Positions 12,301 to 23,239 are shown, counted from the stretch's first letter. The stretch: 64,000 bases of DNA from Acanthosoma haemorrhoidale (GCA_930367205.1 OV884015.1:35331288-35395287); one strand, 5' to 3'. The notes: generated by a model not told the origin, from the sequence alone. A program made the numbers and translations.

Positions 12301-15300
12301 TTTCCGTGAAAGAATTTAACAGGTTTTTTACTTTCACATGGAGTTTGATAATTCTAATTTTTAAATCTTACTATATCCTTAAGACTGACAGGTAACAATT
12401 AGTTTTTATTTCATGTGCTGATTAATTTTTTCATTGTTTAAGCAAATATATAAATCCTGTAAATGATCTGATACTATTTTTGAAGATCGCTTTATAAATT
12501 TCAATTAAGTTCGAATTGAAAACTGAGGCCACTGTTTAATTAAATAAGATATAGCTAATAAAATAATGAGGTCGTACTGACCAAGCTTTTGCAAAAGTGA
12601 GTCCAATTGGTTGCCCGCATTCCTTACAGGAAAAGTTTTGTTCAATCAAGCCTTTTTCATAGACAATTTTTCCAAGCTGTTCAACAAGAGATTTAAATTC
12701 CTGGAAAAATATATAAAAATACTCAGTTTTGTACAATCTTCTAATCTGAAAGTAAAAAAAAAATGAACTCACAGGAATGTTCAAGTTGCAAGATGATTGT
12801 TCAACGATTACAAAATCATTAGTACTTTGACTCTGAAAAAAAATAACTATACTCAAACAAATATTTTTATTTTTGTATAGTACTCTTAACCAGCTAACAT
12901 GGGCTAAGTTTTAATAATGAACCAGATTCCACTTCTTTGATACTACTTATTATTAAAAATAACTTTTTGTAGCTGAAATACATGTAGAGGTCCCCTATTC
13001 AATTAGGGCTATGAATTCAGGGTTTCATGGAGAAATTTCGACATAAAATAAGGTAACTGAAATTTGAACAGCAAAAGCAGTTGACAATAAAAACTCAAGG
13101 ATTATTTGGAACTTACCATGGCAGGTTGTGCACTATATTGTGTTGATAAAGTGAACTTGTTTTATAAAATTGCGACACATAGCCTTAACTAAGATTGATA
13201 ACAAAGTTATTTTGTATAAGAAATTAAAAAAATATATCCATAAGTATGAATGGAAGAGCTTGTTGGGAAATCAGCCTAAGGTTGGTGAAAGAGAGTAGTA
13301 AGGTTTTCATCAAATTTATTAACGGACATTTTGACATAAGTATTGTTTGTCTGGAACCGATCCTAGGGTAAGATGGTAGATATTGACGGCTTAAATCATT
13401 CTCTAGAACTAACATTCTTACATTAGAACCTATAGTAGACATATATGGTAACATTACATGTCAAAATGTCACCCATTAATAAATTTGATGAAAATCTAAC
13501 ATTTAACTTTTATCAACCTAAACCGATTTCTCAACTAACTCTGCCCCTCATTCATATATTCACAGCTAACAATGAGCTCAAGAGTATTAGACATAACCTA
13601 AGTAATTTACAATTTAACACAACCCTTCTTCATTCATAATTACTGATTACTTATAACCAAGTTTTACAGTAAATTTAGAGAAATAATAAAAAAATAAAGG
13701 ATATATTCAATACTAAGACAAAAAAATATATTCTTCAAAAAAGCTACCAATTGTATAGTCAGAATTTTCCATTACATCTTTCAAGCTTCTGTACAATGCA
13801 ACAATTTTTTTTTTTAATTACCCAGTGATAACAAGTATTTTCTAATCTGGCTATCTACAACTTCCTTCCTTATTTTTTGCCCCAGTAAATGGTTATTTAT
13901 TTGATTTTTTTTTTTTCATTTACTTGTAATTTCGCTTAATATTTTGTAATTTGAGGAGTCTTGTTTAAGAATTATATTGATTGACACTCATGTTTCTTAA
14001 AAATGCAGATTAAGTTTCCAATTTAAAGCTGTTTGGCATATTTAACTTTTTTTTATATATATATCAAACAACCCTGTTAACTCTGGCAGAACAGTGTCCC
14101 AGTAGTCAATGATTTGTCTTGAGGGTGTCATGATCATCTATACTGCTGGTTAAACATAATCCAAGCAGATCTCGTTATCACTTTCTTTTTAGTCGGTGGT
14201 GAGGGTTTGTCTTAAGTGTGACCAAGAAATATATGAATGTCTGTACAATGTAGTCTTCTACAGTATCTTTGTCAAATATGTAAGGTGTCCGTGGGTAATT
14301 TTCAATTTGATATTTACCATGCTGTTTTGAATAACTAAAAGTATTACACAGGCCTAGAAGAAAACTTTTTTTTGTTAGTGACTAGGATGTTAGAACTAAT
14401 TTTACCAATATTTGGGGCGCTGAATCTAAATATGAAATCAGTTTTTTTCAAGCTGCTCTACTTTTGTAAATCAGTCTTTTTTTACGTGCAGTTTTAACCC
14501 CATTTTGAGCAGTTCTAAAAATGATTCTTTTGACAGCTCAAAGCGAAGTTGGAAATGTGTCCTTTTACACAATGGGAATAAATATGGTTCAATACCAATT
14601 CCTCACTCAGCGAAAATGAAAGAAACAAAACACGATAGCTTTGGTCTTGGAGAGGTTAAAGTATTAAGAACATCAATGGGTGACTTGTGTGGACTTAAAA
14701 ATGGTTAACTTCCTCATTGGACAGCAAAGTGGCCACATCAAATATCCTTGCTTCTTGTGCCTCTGGGATAGCAGAGACGAAACACACCACTGGGTTAAAA
14801 AGGAGTGGTATAAGAGACAAAACATGAACGTTGGGGAAAATTATGTCATTAATTAACGACCCCTTAGTTGAAGTACCGAAAATCTTGTTTCCTCCGCAGC
14901 ATATAAAGCTGGGCCTTATGAAGCAGTTTTTAAAGGTTCTTTATTTTTGAGAATGGATTGTACCTTGCATATATAAGGGAAAAAATTAATTAAATTATTC
15001 AGATAAATAAGGAAAAAATCAAAGTAGGAATATTTGACAGACCACAAATAAGACAAATCAGTAAGGATCCCCTGGCTTTGTAAATTCGATGAATGAGGCT
15101 GAGCAAAAAACCTGGACTTCTTCGGAAATTTTGTGGGCAAACAAAAAGCTGAAAACTATGTTGAACTGGTAAATGAAATGCTTATCAATTTCAAAACCCT
15201 TGGGTATAACCCGAGTATTAAGGTGCACTATTTAAAAAGCCACTTAGACCGTTTTCCTAAAAATTTAGGAGACACAAGTAAAGAACAAGGTGAAAGATTT

Positions 15301-18300
15301 CACCAGTATATTAAAATTAGGGAGGCCCACTACCAAGGAAGATGGGATATGCACATGATGGCAGATTTCTGCAGGAGGTTAAAAAGGGACTGTTCCAAAA
15401 TGCATTCAAGAATGTCACAGAAAAGAAACTTCTGAAGTGTTTAGTGACTAGTTGGTTTCATCGATGACTTTTTCCTCTATTTTTAAATGTAATAATATTT
15501 GTATAATATAATAATAATAATTCCATGTTTAGTTTATTTATTTGATCCATGGATTAAACTTAAAACTTTGTAACATATATTTCACTAAAATGTTATATCT
15601 TAGAAACTTGAGCTCCTGGACAAAAACCAATGCCAAATTAGAATTCAGGGCATCAAATTCATGTGAAATTAGCTCCAAATATACCAGCACCAAAACACCT
15701 GTTGGCCTGGGTTATTAATGTTTATTGGTATTCGTATCTTATCCCCACCCTGTATTAAGACTAAAAGGCTATTATAAAAGCTACAATTGCTATTCCAATT
15801 AGCTCTACATAACACTGTGACCTAACTACAGAACTAAGATAACCAACTTTTTTTAATATTGAGCATTTATCCTTTTTTATTAGCCATTAATTTTTTTTTT
15901 TACTAAAAATGACTAAATAAAACACTGTTTTTTAACAAAAGCAAGGATTAATTTTTCCTTTATTCATAGGTAGATGAAATTTCGTAATATTACATGTTTT
16001 TGTGTAAAATTGCATATATTTTTGTTATTAAAATGTTTTGTAAGCTTCTATTCTAGGTAAGGCGAATCGTTGGCTTGAGAGATGTTGCAACAAAAGTTTT
16101 TTTTTGAAAAATACACTATTTTTACATAAGGTAGACATTAGGTGGGAAGGAAGTTAGATGGTGTTACATTACCTTTATCATACTCTCAGGCTCTTGTTTT
16201 GCTGAACCAAAATCACCAACACTGGAACCAAAGTTGTTTATGATATCTTCAATGTTAGGTTGCTGAAAAGTGTCATCACCATAGCTATCAAGAATTTTAT
16301 GATAGCTTTGCATAGTAATGTTTTCTTTTTCCTCAACTAGTTTTCCTTCTACCTTGTCTTTTGATTCTGATTCATCTTTTGGCTCATCTGATCTGTTTTC
16401 ATCACATTTATTCATAACTGGCCAAGATGACACATCTGACGGTCCTTCATAAGTAAGTTGAGCAGCATCGTTAATATTTTTTTCACCAGATTCATTCAAG
16501 TTTAAACGTGAATGCATGGGACTCCCTTCAACTGGAGTTCCTAATAAAACTTTCATAAAAGCTTCATCTTCACCATACTTTCCTGATGAGCTGGGCATCG
16601 AAGATGATGATATAGTTTCTGCTTTTTCAAAATCATTTGACAGTCCCTGAGCGATATCCGTACCAAAAGAAACAGTAGCTTGTGAAGGCATCTCTTTCAT
16701 TGGAGGAGTCCAAAGACCCGCCAACAATAATGGTGCATTAGACCAAGTGTTCAGTACACTGGAATTTGTAGGAAGGTTAAAGGGAACTCTTGCTAAACCT
16801 TTGAGCAAGTCAGTGGCAAGGCCTAACACTTCAATATCTCTCAAAAATGCATAACGCTTATAATAAGGAGATAGTGATGAATTGTCTTGACTTATCATCA
16901 TCAGGTAGCTCGTTATCATTCCCTCATTCAAAGACAGACGAAGCCAGGCTCGCGATCTTCCTACATCTGTAGTTATCTGACTCATCCTTGTTACCTGTTG
17001 AAAAAGTAAATTAACTAATTTAATAGTAATCTCTGAATGTTGTACCTTCAATAAATGAAAAAAAGTCAGTTTTCTCTGCCCTCAGAAAATATTTGGACTC
17101 TTTCAGTCGCAGGGTAGAGCCAGTAGACTCAAAAACATTTTTTCATAAATTATAAGGCATTATTTTGGGATGTAAGAATTTTATTTCCAATGCTGTTGTT
17201 TCTTCATCATTTTCAAAAATATACATAACGTATTTGCCACTTACTTCCAACAATTTCAAAATAAAAACTTGGATTTTTTTTTTTTTAATTTATGTTATTT
17301 TATTACCTTGTTTTAAGAAATTGACTTGTTACATACAGTAATGAATGAATGAAAAAAACTCTTTATTTTGTCCCCTAAGAGCTAACCCCTAAAGTAAACA
17401 GTTCAAATAAGTACATCTAGATCAGATGACAAATAACAACATACACTGATGTGATTATCTAATAAATAATAATGGGCCTCTGTACATATGTGGTGACTTT
17501 AGTGAATCAGCAGCATAACATTGAACCAAAAAAAAACATAAATAAATAGAGACAAATGACATTCACAAACAATGGTAACTAGGAACAAAAGGAAAATTTA
17601 TTAATTATCAGGGGAAAAGGGCATGCAAGTTTGCTGGGATATATTAAAATAGGGAATGAATAAAATTAATGAAAAAATTATCTTAGTAGTTAATTATTAC
17701 AAAATAAAATATTCTGTAGACGTATAAAACTGACTTTTTATAATACTTTAATAGCAGTGATTGGGGTCATTTAGTTCAAACGTGATGTAGGAATTGAAAC
17801 TGCAAGGTGGAGAGAGAAACACGATATTGATTGACAAAGTGATGCATTCCTATAAATTCATGAGACATAAAATAAAAATGGCTTTAAATATTATTATGAC
17901 ATTTTCTTAAAGGTTACATAGCTCATAGTCCTGATCTAAATATAATCCAGCAATATTTCAGACACACACGGGAAAAATTGGAAAAAATCTAAAACTCTTA
18001 TGGTCCCAAACTGCTGAGAATAGCATTCAAAAGGAAGTATGGAATGGAATAGCACATGGACCAATATCAAATTCAATCAAGTAGTATACTAAGAAGACTG
18101 CAAGTAATTATTCAACTAGGGAAGTTATCACTAAAACTGAAGATATTTTATTTATTCTACAATCAATTCAAAATCAAAAATAAATGGAAGCCCATTTTTA
18201 GTTGGAATGATAATTATATTTTCTTTTTATTTAAACTCAAATTTAATTTCCAGTTTTTTAATGTTTCTTATTATCTTAATCTACCCTTTATGTAAAAAAT

Positions 18301-20568
18301 TAACAAAAATAACAACAGGAGATTATCTTGCCTAGGGCAGTTAAAATCAAATTTTTGATTATGGAGAATCCCTATAAATATACATCATTAAAAATATTAA
18401 CTTCATAATAGAAAACATTATGTATAATCTACAATTTAAATCATAAGGGAAGGGCCTTACTTGATAATGGGTGAGTCGGTTAACAATTAGTCATCCTATC
18501 TTCTATTTAGGTCGAGTCATAAGTAACTTCTGTTTTTTTATCAGACATTTATTTTGCTCTCATTAAATAACAAAATTATATTAATTTTGACTAAGGCAGG
18601 ACGCTTTTCATGGAGTTTCTCTTGTACTCTTTGCAACTGCTGAATGTATCTATCCACAGTAATCGTTAAATTTGACTTCAACAGCTCGTGGTGAATTATT
18701 CCTTGATAATCCCACCATACACACAATAAAAATTTTTTCCCATGGATGTTTGCTTTCGGATCTGGTAGGGATGGTAGTTCCTTATCAAGTCATTGTCTTT
18801 TGCGGACTATATTGTCATAGGTAACCCATTTTTTATTGTTTATTACAATCCTGTTTAAAAAAGGCTCAATTTTTACCCATGAGAGCAGACTTGTGGTGAT
18901 TGACATGCGATCTTCTTTATTCCGTTCACTGAGATTGTGAGGTACCTACACTCCTAACTTGCTGACTTTCCCTAATTTCTCCAGGTGGCAGTTGACAGTT
19001 GATTGACGTGGATTTTGCTCCAATATTGCCTTTAAAAGGTTGTCGTCAAAGTCGGAAGGACGTCCCGCCCTCGGTTTGTCTTTTAAGGTCGTATCTCCAG
19101 AACGGAATTTTATAAACCAATTTCTAACTGCCCAATCAGTTATTAGTCCTTCACCATATGCACTGCATATTTTTTCAGCTGTCGCCCTAGCACTATGCCT
19201 TGTTTAAATTCCCAAAGCATTTACATGACGAATATTTACTTTTTGACTCACCATTTCAGAGGTTAAAAAAAACAGTTTAACGTAACGTGTATCACATAAA
19301 ACATTTTACAAAAGACTAACTGAAGCCTCGTCTATATAGTGAAAACAAAAACTTGTTGTCATTGTAACTCATAGCGGATAGATATGAGCAATAGATTCTA
19401 CTTAGCTGCACCGGAAGTTACTTATGACTCGACCTGATAGCTCAATAGCCAATAAGCTTGAATAGACTACATAACATATTGATCAAACACATACAATTGC
19501 ATTTCTCAAACAACTTTGCATACTATAACAATGGTACCAAGATAACAAAAAAAATAAGGCAATTTAAATACACAGCAAGCTTTCTAAGAATTTGAGAAAA
19601 AAATGACAAATGTATAATGATGACTATGCACATGGTTTACTTCACAACTGTGAATTTGATAATATATTGAAAGATGGAAGAATCAAAGATATGATAGATG
19701 GATGAGGTCAAAGTGAAAATAGATTTTAAAATAATGAATAATGGATTGAAAGACCTTCAAATTTCAGTTTTGAAGATCCTACACAAAACATCAGCCAATG
19801 CGATTGATTAGTATGAGTTATGATGCAAAAATGTATTCATTTGATTCCAAAAGTTTTTTCATGAAGTCTTTATTTTTAAGATAAAAATTACTTTTAAAAG
19901 GAAACTTCTAGTTCTCCTTAAAATTATTAGAATGTAATAACAAATTTTGAAGCAATTAAAGGCATAACAAACGATTTACAAGAAATATTACTAATAAAAT
20001 TAATAATATCAAGTACGATTCCTTGATAATAAATTTGAATGAGATGGTCAAGCCTTAGGCGGCCCGAATTAGAATTTAAATGAGTATTTTTTTCTTCTTT
20101 TAGCAATATTTCTATTCTGTGAATCTTTTTTTGTATTATTTATTTCTCAATTCTTAATCTCAAAAATTCAAATGCATTTTTTTTTTCAAAATAAAATTTA
20201 ATGATTATTTTGCATCCCATGTTTAAAGTATCAAAACATTGACAGGTTAAAACTGAGGCATTACTAACCTGTTTGATGACTTCGCTGTGAGAAAATATCA
20301 TCGACAAGTTCCAAAATTCAGGCGTTGGCTTACGATCAGGACCACCAAGCACTGATGACATTTTATCTGCAAAAGTTTCTTTTAGCCCATGAATGAAGAC
20401 CGCTTCCAAAACAGTACATAATGAATTTAATGTTTCTCCATCAGCTTCGAATTTATGGGTAAATTCAAACTGAATGCTCTGTACAACTGTTTGAAGTTCT
20501 GTTGTTAACATCCCTTTAACAGAAGTTTCCCTTCTCCTCATCTCCATATCCCTCAAAAATGACTTCAT
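9375..20568 (-). CDS. PLEKHM1-like RUN plus Rubicon-homology protein
   Basis: Predicted late endosome/lysosome or autophagy adaptor. Nine exons join in phase: 20568-20269, 16994-16173, 13155-13117, 12832-12773, 12700-12582, 10924-10705, 10574-10446, 10345-10175 and 9488-9375, giving 657 aa. Residues 30-200 form a RUN domain (LEAVFIHGLKETF; TDVGRSRAWLRLSLN; LLLAGLW), closely like PLEKHM1. Residues 200-400 are an acidic linker. The Rubicon-homology region (about 408-657) has CKEC, CYYCPECF, RILHNWDF, CQLCSQKGYTCELC, YPFDIESTYR and a final CTLC/CPKC pair. The PH domains of vertebrate PLEKHM1 were not found. The third exon is short with a weak acceptor and is the least certain. Its ATG overlaps the YRDC stop codon. 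RUBCN or DEF8 kinship is the alternative. Confidence 0.85.
11690..12253 (-). pseudogene. LINE reverse-transcriptase relic, jockey-like
   Basis: Inside an intron of the PLEKHM1-like gene, the minus strand encodes pieces of a non-LTR reverse transcriptase in order: EQFGFRNGHFITGLLAEVVD, MAIVDL, then after a frame break AFDVVWHEGL, and further on LFNTYVNGIP. These match the conserved QFGFR, KAFDxVWH and LFNxYxNDIP blocks. Stops and frame changes show it is dead. Confidence 0.75.
13230..13565. repeat. Inverted-repeat (hairpin) element
   Basis: Two arms of about 110 bases, 13230-13346 and 13454-13565, are inverted copies at roughly 75% identity. They are separated by about 110 bases. Both contain ATCAAATTTATTAA followed by ACATTTTGACAT (read on one strand). 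Part of the arm (TTTATATATTCA-like outer end and a GTTGAGAAATC-like inner part) resembles the palindrome at 37787-37890. It looks like a non-autonomous hairpin element, but no target duplication was identified. Confidence 0.5.
14505..15435 (+). pseudogene. Broken copy of a multi-copy arthropod ORF
   Basis: Split over several frames, this stretch encodes SSKRSWKCVLLHNGNKYGS, then VDLKMVNFLIGQQSGHIKYP, CLWDSRDETHHW, PKILFPPQHIKLGLMKQF, and finally a 100-aa open piece (15133-15435) with SHLDRFPKNLGDTSKEQGER and YQGRWDMHMMADF. From memory this is a family of hypothetical proteins found in many near-identical copies in insect and spider genomes, and it behaves like a mobile-element protein. I know of no assigned function. 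This copy has at least two frame breaks and in-frame stops, so it is dead. It lies in the 3-kb intron between the RUN and Rubicon-homology exons, on the opposite strand. Confidence 0.7.
16995..18506. other. Intron DNA of the PLEKHM1-like gene
   Basis: First part of the 3.3-kb intron between the two RUN-domain exons. No coding or recognisable mobile sequence was seen before the mariner copy that begins at 18507. Confidence 0.4.
18507..19437 (-). mobile_element. Internally deleted mariner element
   Basis: Terminal inverted repeats AGGTCGAGTCATAAGTAAC at 18509 and its complement ending at 19435 bound a 0.93-kb element next to TA dinucleotides. The minus strand carries decayed mariner transposase: an N-terminal MVSQKVNIRHV, AVRNWFIKFRSGD, KPRAGRPSDFDD and, nearer the left end, LCVWWDYQGIIHHELL. 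The text stops soon after PALVKINI, so the parts with the second and third catalytic aspartates (HDNARPH and YSPDLAPSD regions) are missing. With stops and frame changes it cannot be autonomous. It lies in the intron between the two RUN-domain exons. Confidence 0.85.
19438..20268. other. Intron DNA of the PLEKHM1-like gene
   Basis: Remainder of the first intron. No coding or recognisable mobile sequence was seen. The intron donor AG|GTTAGT is at 20268. Confidence 0.4.
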
Positions 20569-21299
20569 TTTATTCCCTCCAATAAAAACTTTTCTAAAAT
20601 TAATAATGTGCTTTTTAGAGCGCTCCCGTTTCTAACTATTTTGTATTTACCAGCTTCACTCAGGTCTACAATAGTTGAACCTGCTCTGGAGGCTTCTGAA
20701 AAACCTAATGTACCACCATCAAATACAGCTCCCAATCTAATCCATAATTCTTTGAACTCATTCGGATCCAGAGTACTACTTGAATTGCTCAAGTTTGCAC
20801 TTGTGAGTGCAACAGCAAATCCAAATTTAATAGCAATATCTCTAATAAAACTACTATCCGGAATGCGAATACCAATTTTACTAACACCCGGGTTCAGCTT
20901 CAAACTTGTGGCATTTGTCCTTTGAAGCAGTACAGTAACTGGTCCTGGTAATAATTCCTCTAAAAGACCAATAGGAAGAGAACTGACATCACCCCAAGTT
21001 GAAATATCGCTCACGTAACCTACACAGATCGCAATAGGTTTATTAAAGTCTCGACCCTTGATATTGTATAAAGCTTCTATAGAATTGCTATTCCTAGAAT
21101 CAGCAGCAAGTCCATATACAGTATCGGTCGGTACAGCTATCACCTCACCTTTTTGTAACAATTTCACAGCCAAATTAATGGAATCACTATTCACAGGCAC
21201 TATTTTCGTCATATCATTCTGACAGGGAAACTCTATTAGCTTGGCTAATTTTGAATATTTCCTCAACAAAAAATATGAACCGATAGCTTTGAGAACCAT
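20565..21299 (-). CDS. YRDC: YRDC, threonylcarbamoyl-AMP synthase
   Basis: Makes threonylcarbamoyl-AMP from threonine, bicarbonate and ATP, the first step of the t6A37 modification of ANN-decoding tRNAs in cytosol and mitochondria. The ORF is a single intronless 244-aa exon. Family motifs are visible in order: AVPTDTVYGLAADS (about residues 55-69), NIKGRDFNKPIAI, LLPGPVTVLL, GIRIPDSSFI, ALTSANLS and GSTIVDLS. It spans the whole YrdC domain and ends naturally, against 279 aa in human. The N-terminus (MVLKAIGSYFLLRKYSK) is basic and hydrophobic and may be a mitochondrial leader. The gene starts 16 nt after the POLR3K stop, and its TGA shares bases with the ATG of the next gene. The ATG has T at -3, a weak context. 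This packing suggests a shared transcript. Confidence 0.95.
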   Translation of the reverse strand: MVLKAIGSYFLLRKYSKLAKLIEFPCQNDMTKIVPVNSDSINLAVKLLQKGEVIAVPTDTVYGLAADSRNSNSIEALYNIKGRDFNKPIAICVGYVSDISTWGDVSSLPIGLLEELLPGPVTVLLQRTNATSLKLNPGVSKIGIRIPDSSFIRDIAIKFGFAVALTSANLSNSSSTLDPNEFKELWIRLGAVFDGGTLGFSEASRAGSTIVDLSEAGKYKIVRNGSALKSTLLILEKFLLEGIK

Positions 21300-21315
21300 C
21301 GAAAAAAAAAAAAAT
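21300..21315 (-). promoter_or_regulatory. 16-nt POLR3K-YRDC junction with T13 tract
   Basis: On the minus strand the whole spacer is A, thirteen T, C, G, directly before the YRDC ATG. The POLR3K stop codon sits inside GAATAAA, which contains the poly(A) hexamer AATAAA. Cleavage 10-30 nt later would fall inside YRDC. So the spacer either carries POLR3K's own poly(A) signal or is a pyrimidine-rich intercistronic linker. No room remains for a separate YRDC promoter within the spacer. Confidence 0.5.
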
Positions 21316-22967
21316 TTATTCGCGCCACCTATGACCGCAAGCCATGTTGCAACATTTGTAAAATGTGGTCATGGGTTCATCAGCTGATCTTGTTTGAATT
21401 TGCATAAAGTAAGCTCTAGGATGTGAGCATGATGGGCATCGCTCATCTGTTGCATCTACGTTGTCCCAAGCAGCTGCACCACCAAGAACATCATCTATTT
21501 CCTATAAGAATAAAAAACAAATATATAAATATTCTAAAGAATTTAATCTATCAGTAGTTTTTAGCTAAATAAACAGAAATTCTGACAAATAATAAAATTA
21601 AAACTGTGTATAGTTTTAAAAAAACTTATTACTAATTAGATCAAGAAAAAAAAAGCACTAAACAATAGAAAGGTGGTGGGTTATCTTTGATAAAAAACTA
21701 CACCTACTCCTTCTGAGAACTGGATTTTGGGTAAATATTGAAACATGTGTTTCTTAATTCTCCAAGTCTGCTTTTGTTATCTAGAACATCTTTGATTTTA
21801 AGGGTTTATTCTACCCCATTGTCTGTTCTGGCTGTTTGACAGTGGAGATGGTATTTGGTAATGACAATGAAAAATATTGCCATTTCCATAAACATGATTA
21901 ATTGTAATTATTGGCAATAAAAAAACTGATACTGTCCCATCAAATAGAGTAGGGCATAAAGTTATAAAGATCTCAACATACTGGATAATAATGTGAGGTA
22001 TTATTAATATGTACTATTAGGAGACATGATCCCAGAGAAAGGTTTTTTAGTGAATCTAATATAACACCTAGTTTTGGTATATAAGTGGACTGTGATCACA
22101 AAATGTCATTCAAATTGTGTTCACAGCCCCAATTCAAGTGAGGGATGATGTTCTGCATGAAACCACAAAGATGCTAAAAATAAAAGCATGAAAAATAATG
22201 GAAGGTTGTTAATTATTATTAGATATAATCTAATGATCCTTTTTCCAATTTTTTTTTACAGGTACAAAGGATATAAATAACGCAACTTTCTCAAAACATT
22301 TTCTTAATTAAAAATTAGGAACCTTTTACCACACTAATAATTAGACCACAATCCAAAATTAACACTTGGACACAAAATGCAATAACAAATATGGGTGATA
22401 TTCTTATTCTCACTTGGATGAATTAAAAATCCTATAGATCTTTGGGGATTTAAATGCACATTTCAGTGCAGGTTTAATTAAAATTGGTTCAGCAGTTTTT
22501 AAGTGACTGATGCATGAAAACATACAAAACTCATGAGTTTTACGAAAAAGTACAGATATAGAAGAGGTCTAATACAAAATCACTAAACCTTGAGATTACT
22601 GTTTATGGTAATCAAGAATAAACAATACAATACAAACAAAAGAGTATACACTACAATTATAAATATTGTATATTTTAAGCATGTTAAACCCAATAAGTAT
22701 TATAACAAAATGTGTTAATAGGCAACTAATTATAAAATTACTGCAGTGTAGTAATTAATTATGCTTGTGCCATGAATTTTTTTCAAATTATATAACTGGT
22801 AATAAAAAATAAACAATAACACAAATTACCTTGAGCTTGGGATAACTTCGGACAGATATACGCTTATTTATATTAAATGTGTAAGGACAAACTCTACATT
22901 TATATCTCAAATGTCCCAGATATTCCTCGACAATTAAGATACAACTACACGTAGCACAAAAGAGCAT
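21316..22967 (-). CDS. POLR3K: POLR3K, RNA polymerase III subunit RPC10/C11
   Basis: Small TFIIS-like subunit of RNA polymerase III, needed for RNA cleavage, termination and reinitiation in the nucleus. Two exons: 22967-22830 (46 codons) and 21501-21316 (61 codons plus stop), joined by a GT-AG intron of 1328 bases in phase 0. The product is 107 aa, against 108 in human. The N-terminal zinc ribbon shows CATC (C4, C7) and CRVC. The C-terminal ribbon shows CPSC, then QTRSADEPMTTFYKC with the acidic DE pair of the TFIIS-type hairpin, and CGHRWRE at the end. The YPKLKEIDDVLGGAAAWDN linker is highly conserved. The stop lies 16 nt before the YRDC ATG on the same strand. Intron 21502-22829 has no other visible feature. 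Confidence 0.97.
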
Positions 22968-23035
22968 TCTAGAACAAAACTGTCATATATCACTTTTGAG
23001 TTCTAGCACATTATAGAAGGAGAGTCCAAAATTAA

Positions 23036-23239
23036 CACGCTGACGAAACCATACTTGCGAATGACAATAGTTCAGCAAGGAGTGAATTATTAGATAACAA
23101 AAAGGAAATTAAATTAGAACAGGTTGGAACAGTTTTACAAAGACATAGAAAATTCAATGAACGGTACATCGATCAAGCATCCCGCGTTGACCATTTAATA
23201 GAAGTCAATTCCCGCTACAATTCTGTACGTCAGAGGTAA
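23036..23239 (+). other. Short coding-like ORF, unrecognised
   Basis: On the plus strand, head to head with POLR3K (69 bases from its ATG), a frame of about 67 codons is open from a TAA at 23033 to a TAA at 23237. Its product looks like real protein: acidic then coiled-coil-like, with LEQVGTVLQRHRKFNERY and VDHLIEVNSRYNSVRQR. It has no ATG. Upstream AG and downstream CAGAG|GTAAAC could be splice sites, so it may be an internal exon, a gene fragment or a degraded gene. I do not recognise the family. No downstream exon was found in 23240-24340. Confidence 0.3.

Noticed and set aside
12773..13119. ATG at 13119 as the start of a separate 271-aa Rubicon-homology gene
   Set aside because: The ATG is directly followed by a splice donor, and the exon extends in frame upstream to an acceptor at 13156 that fits the RUN-domain exons. 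One RUN-RH gene is simpler, though an internal start cannot be excluded.
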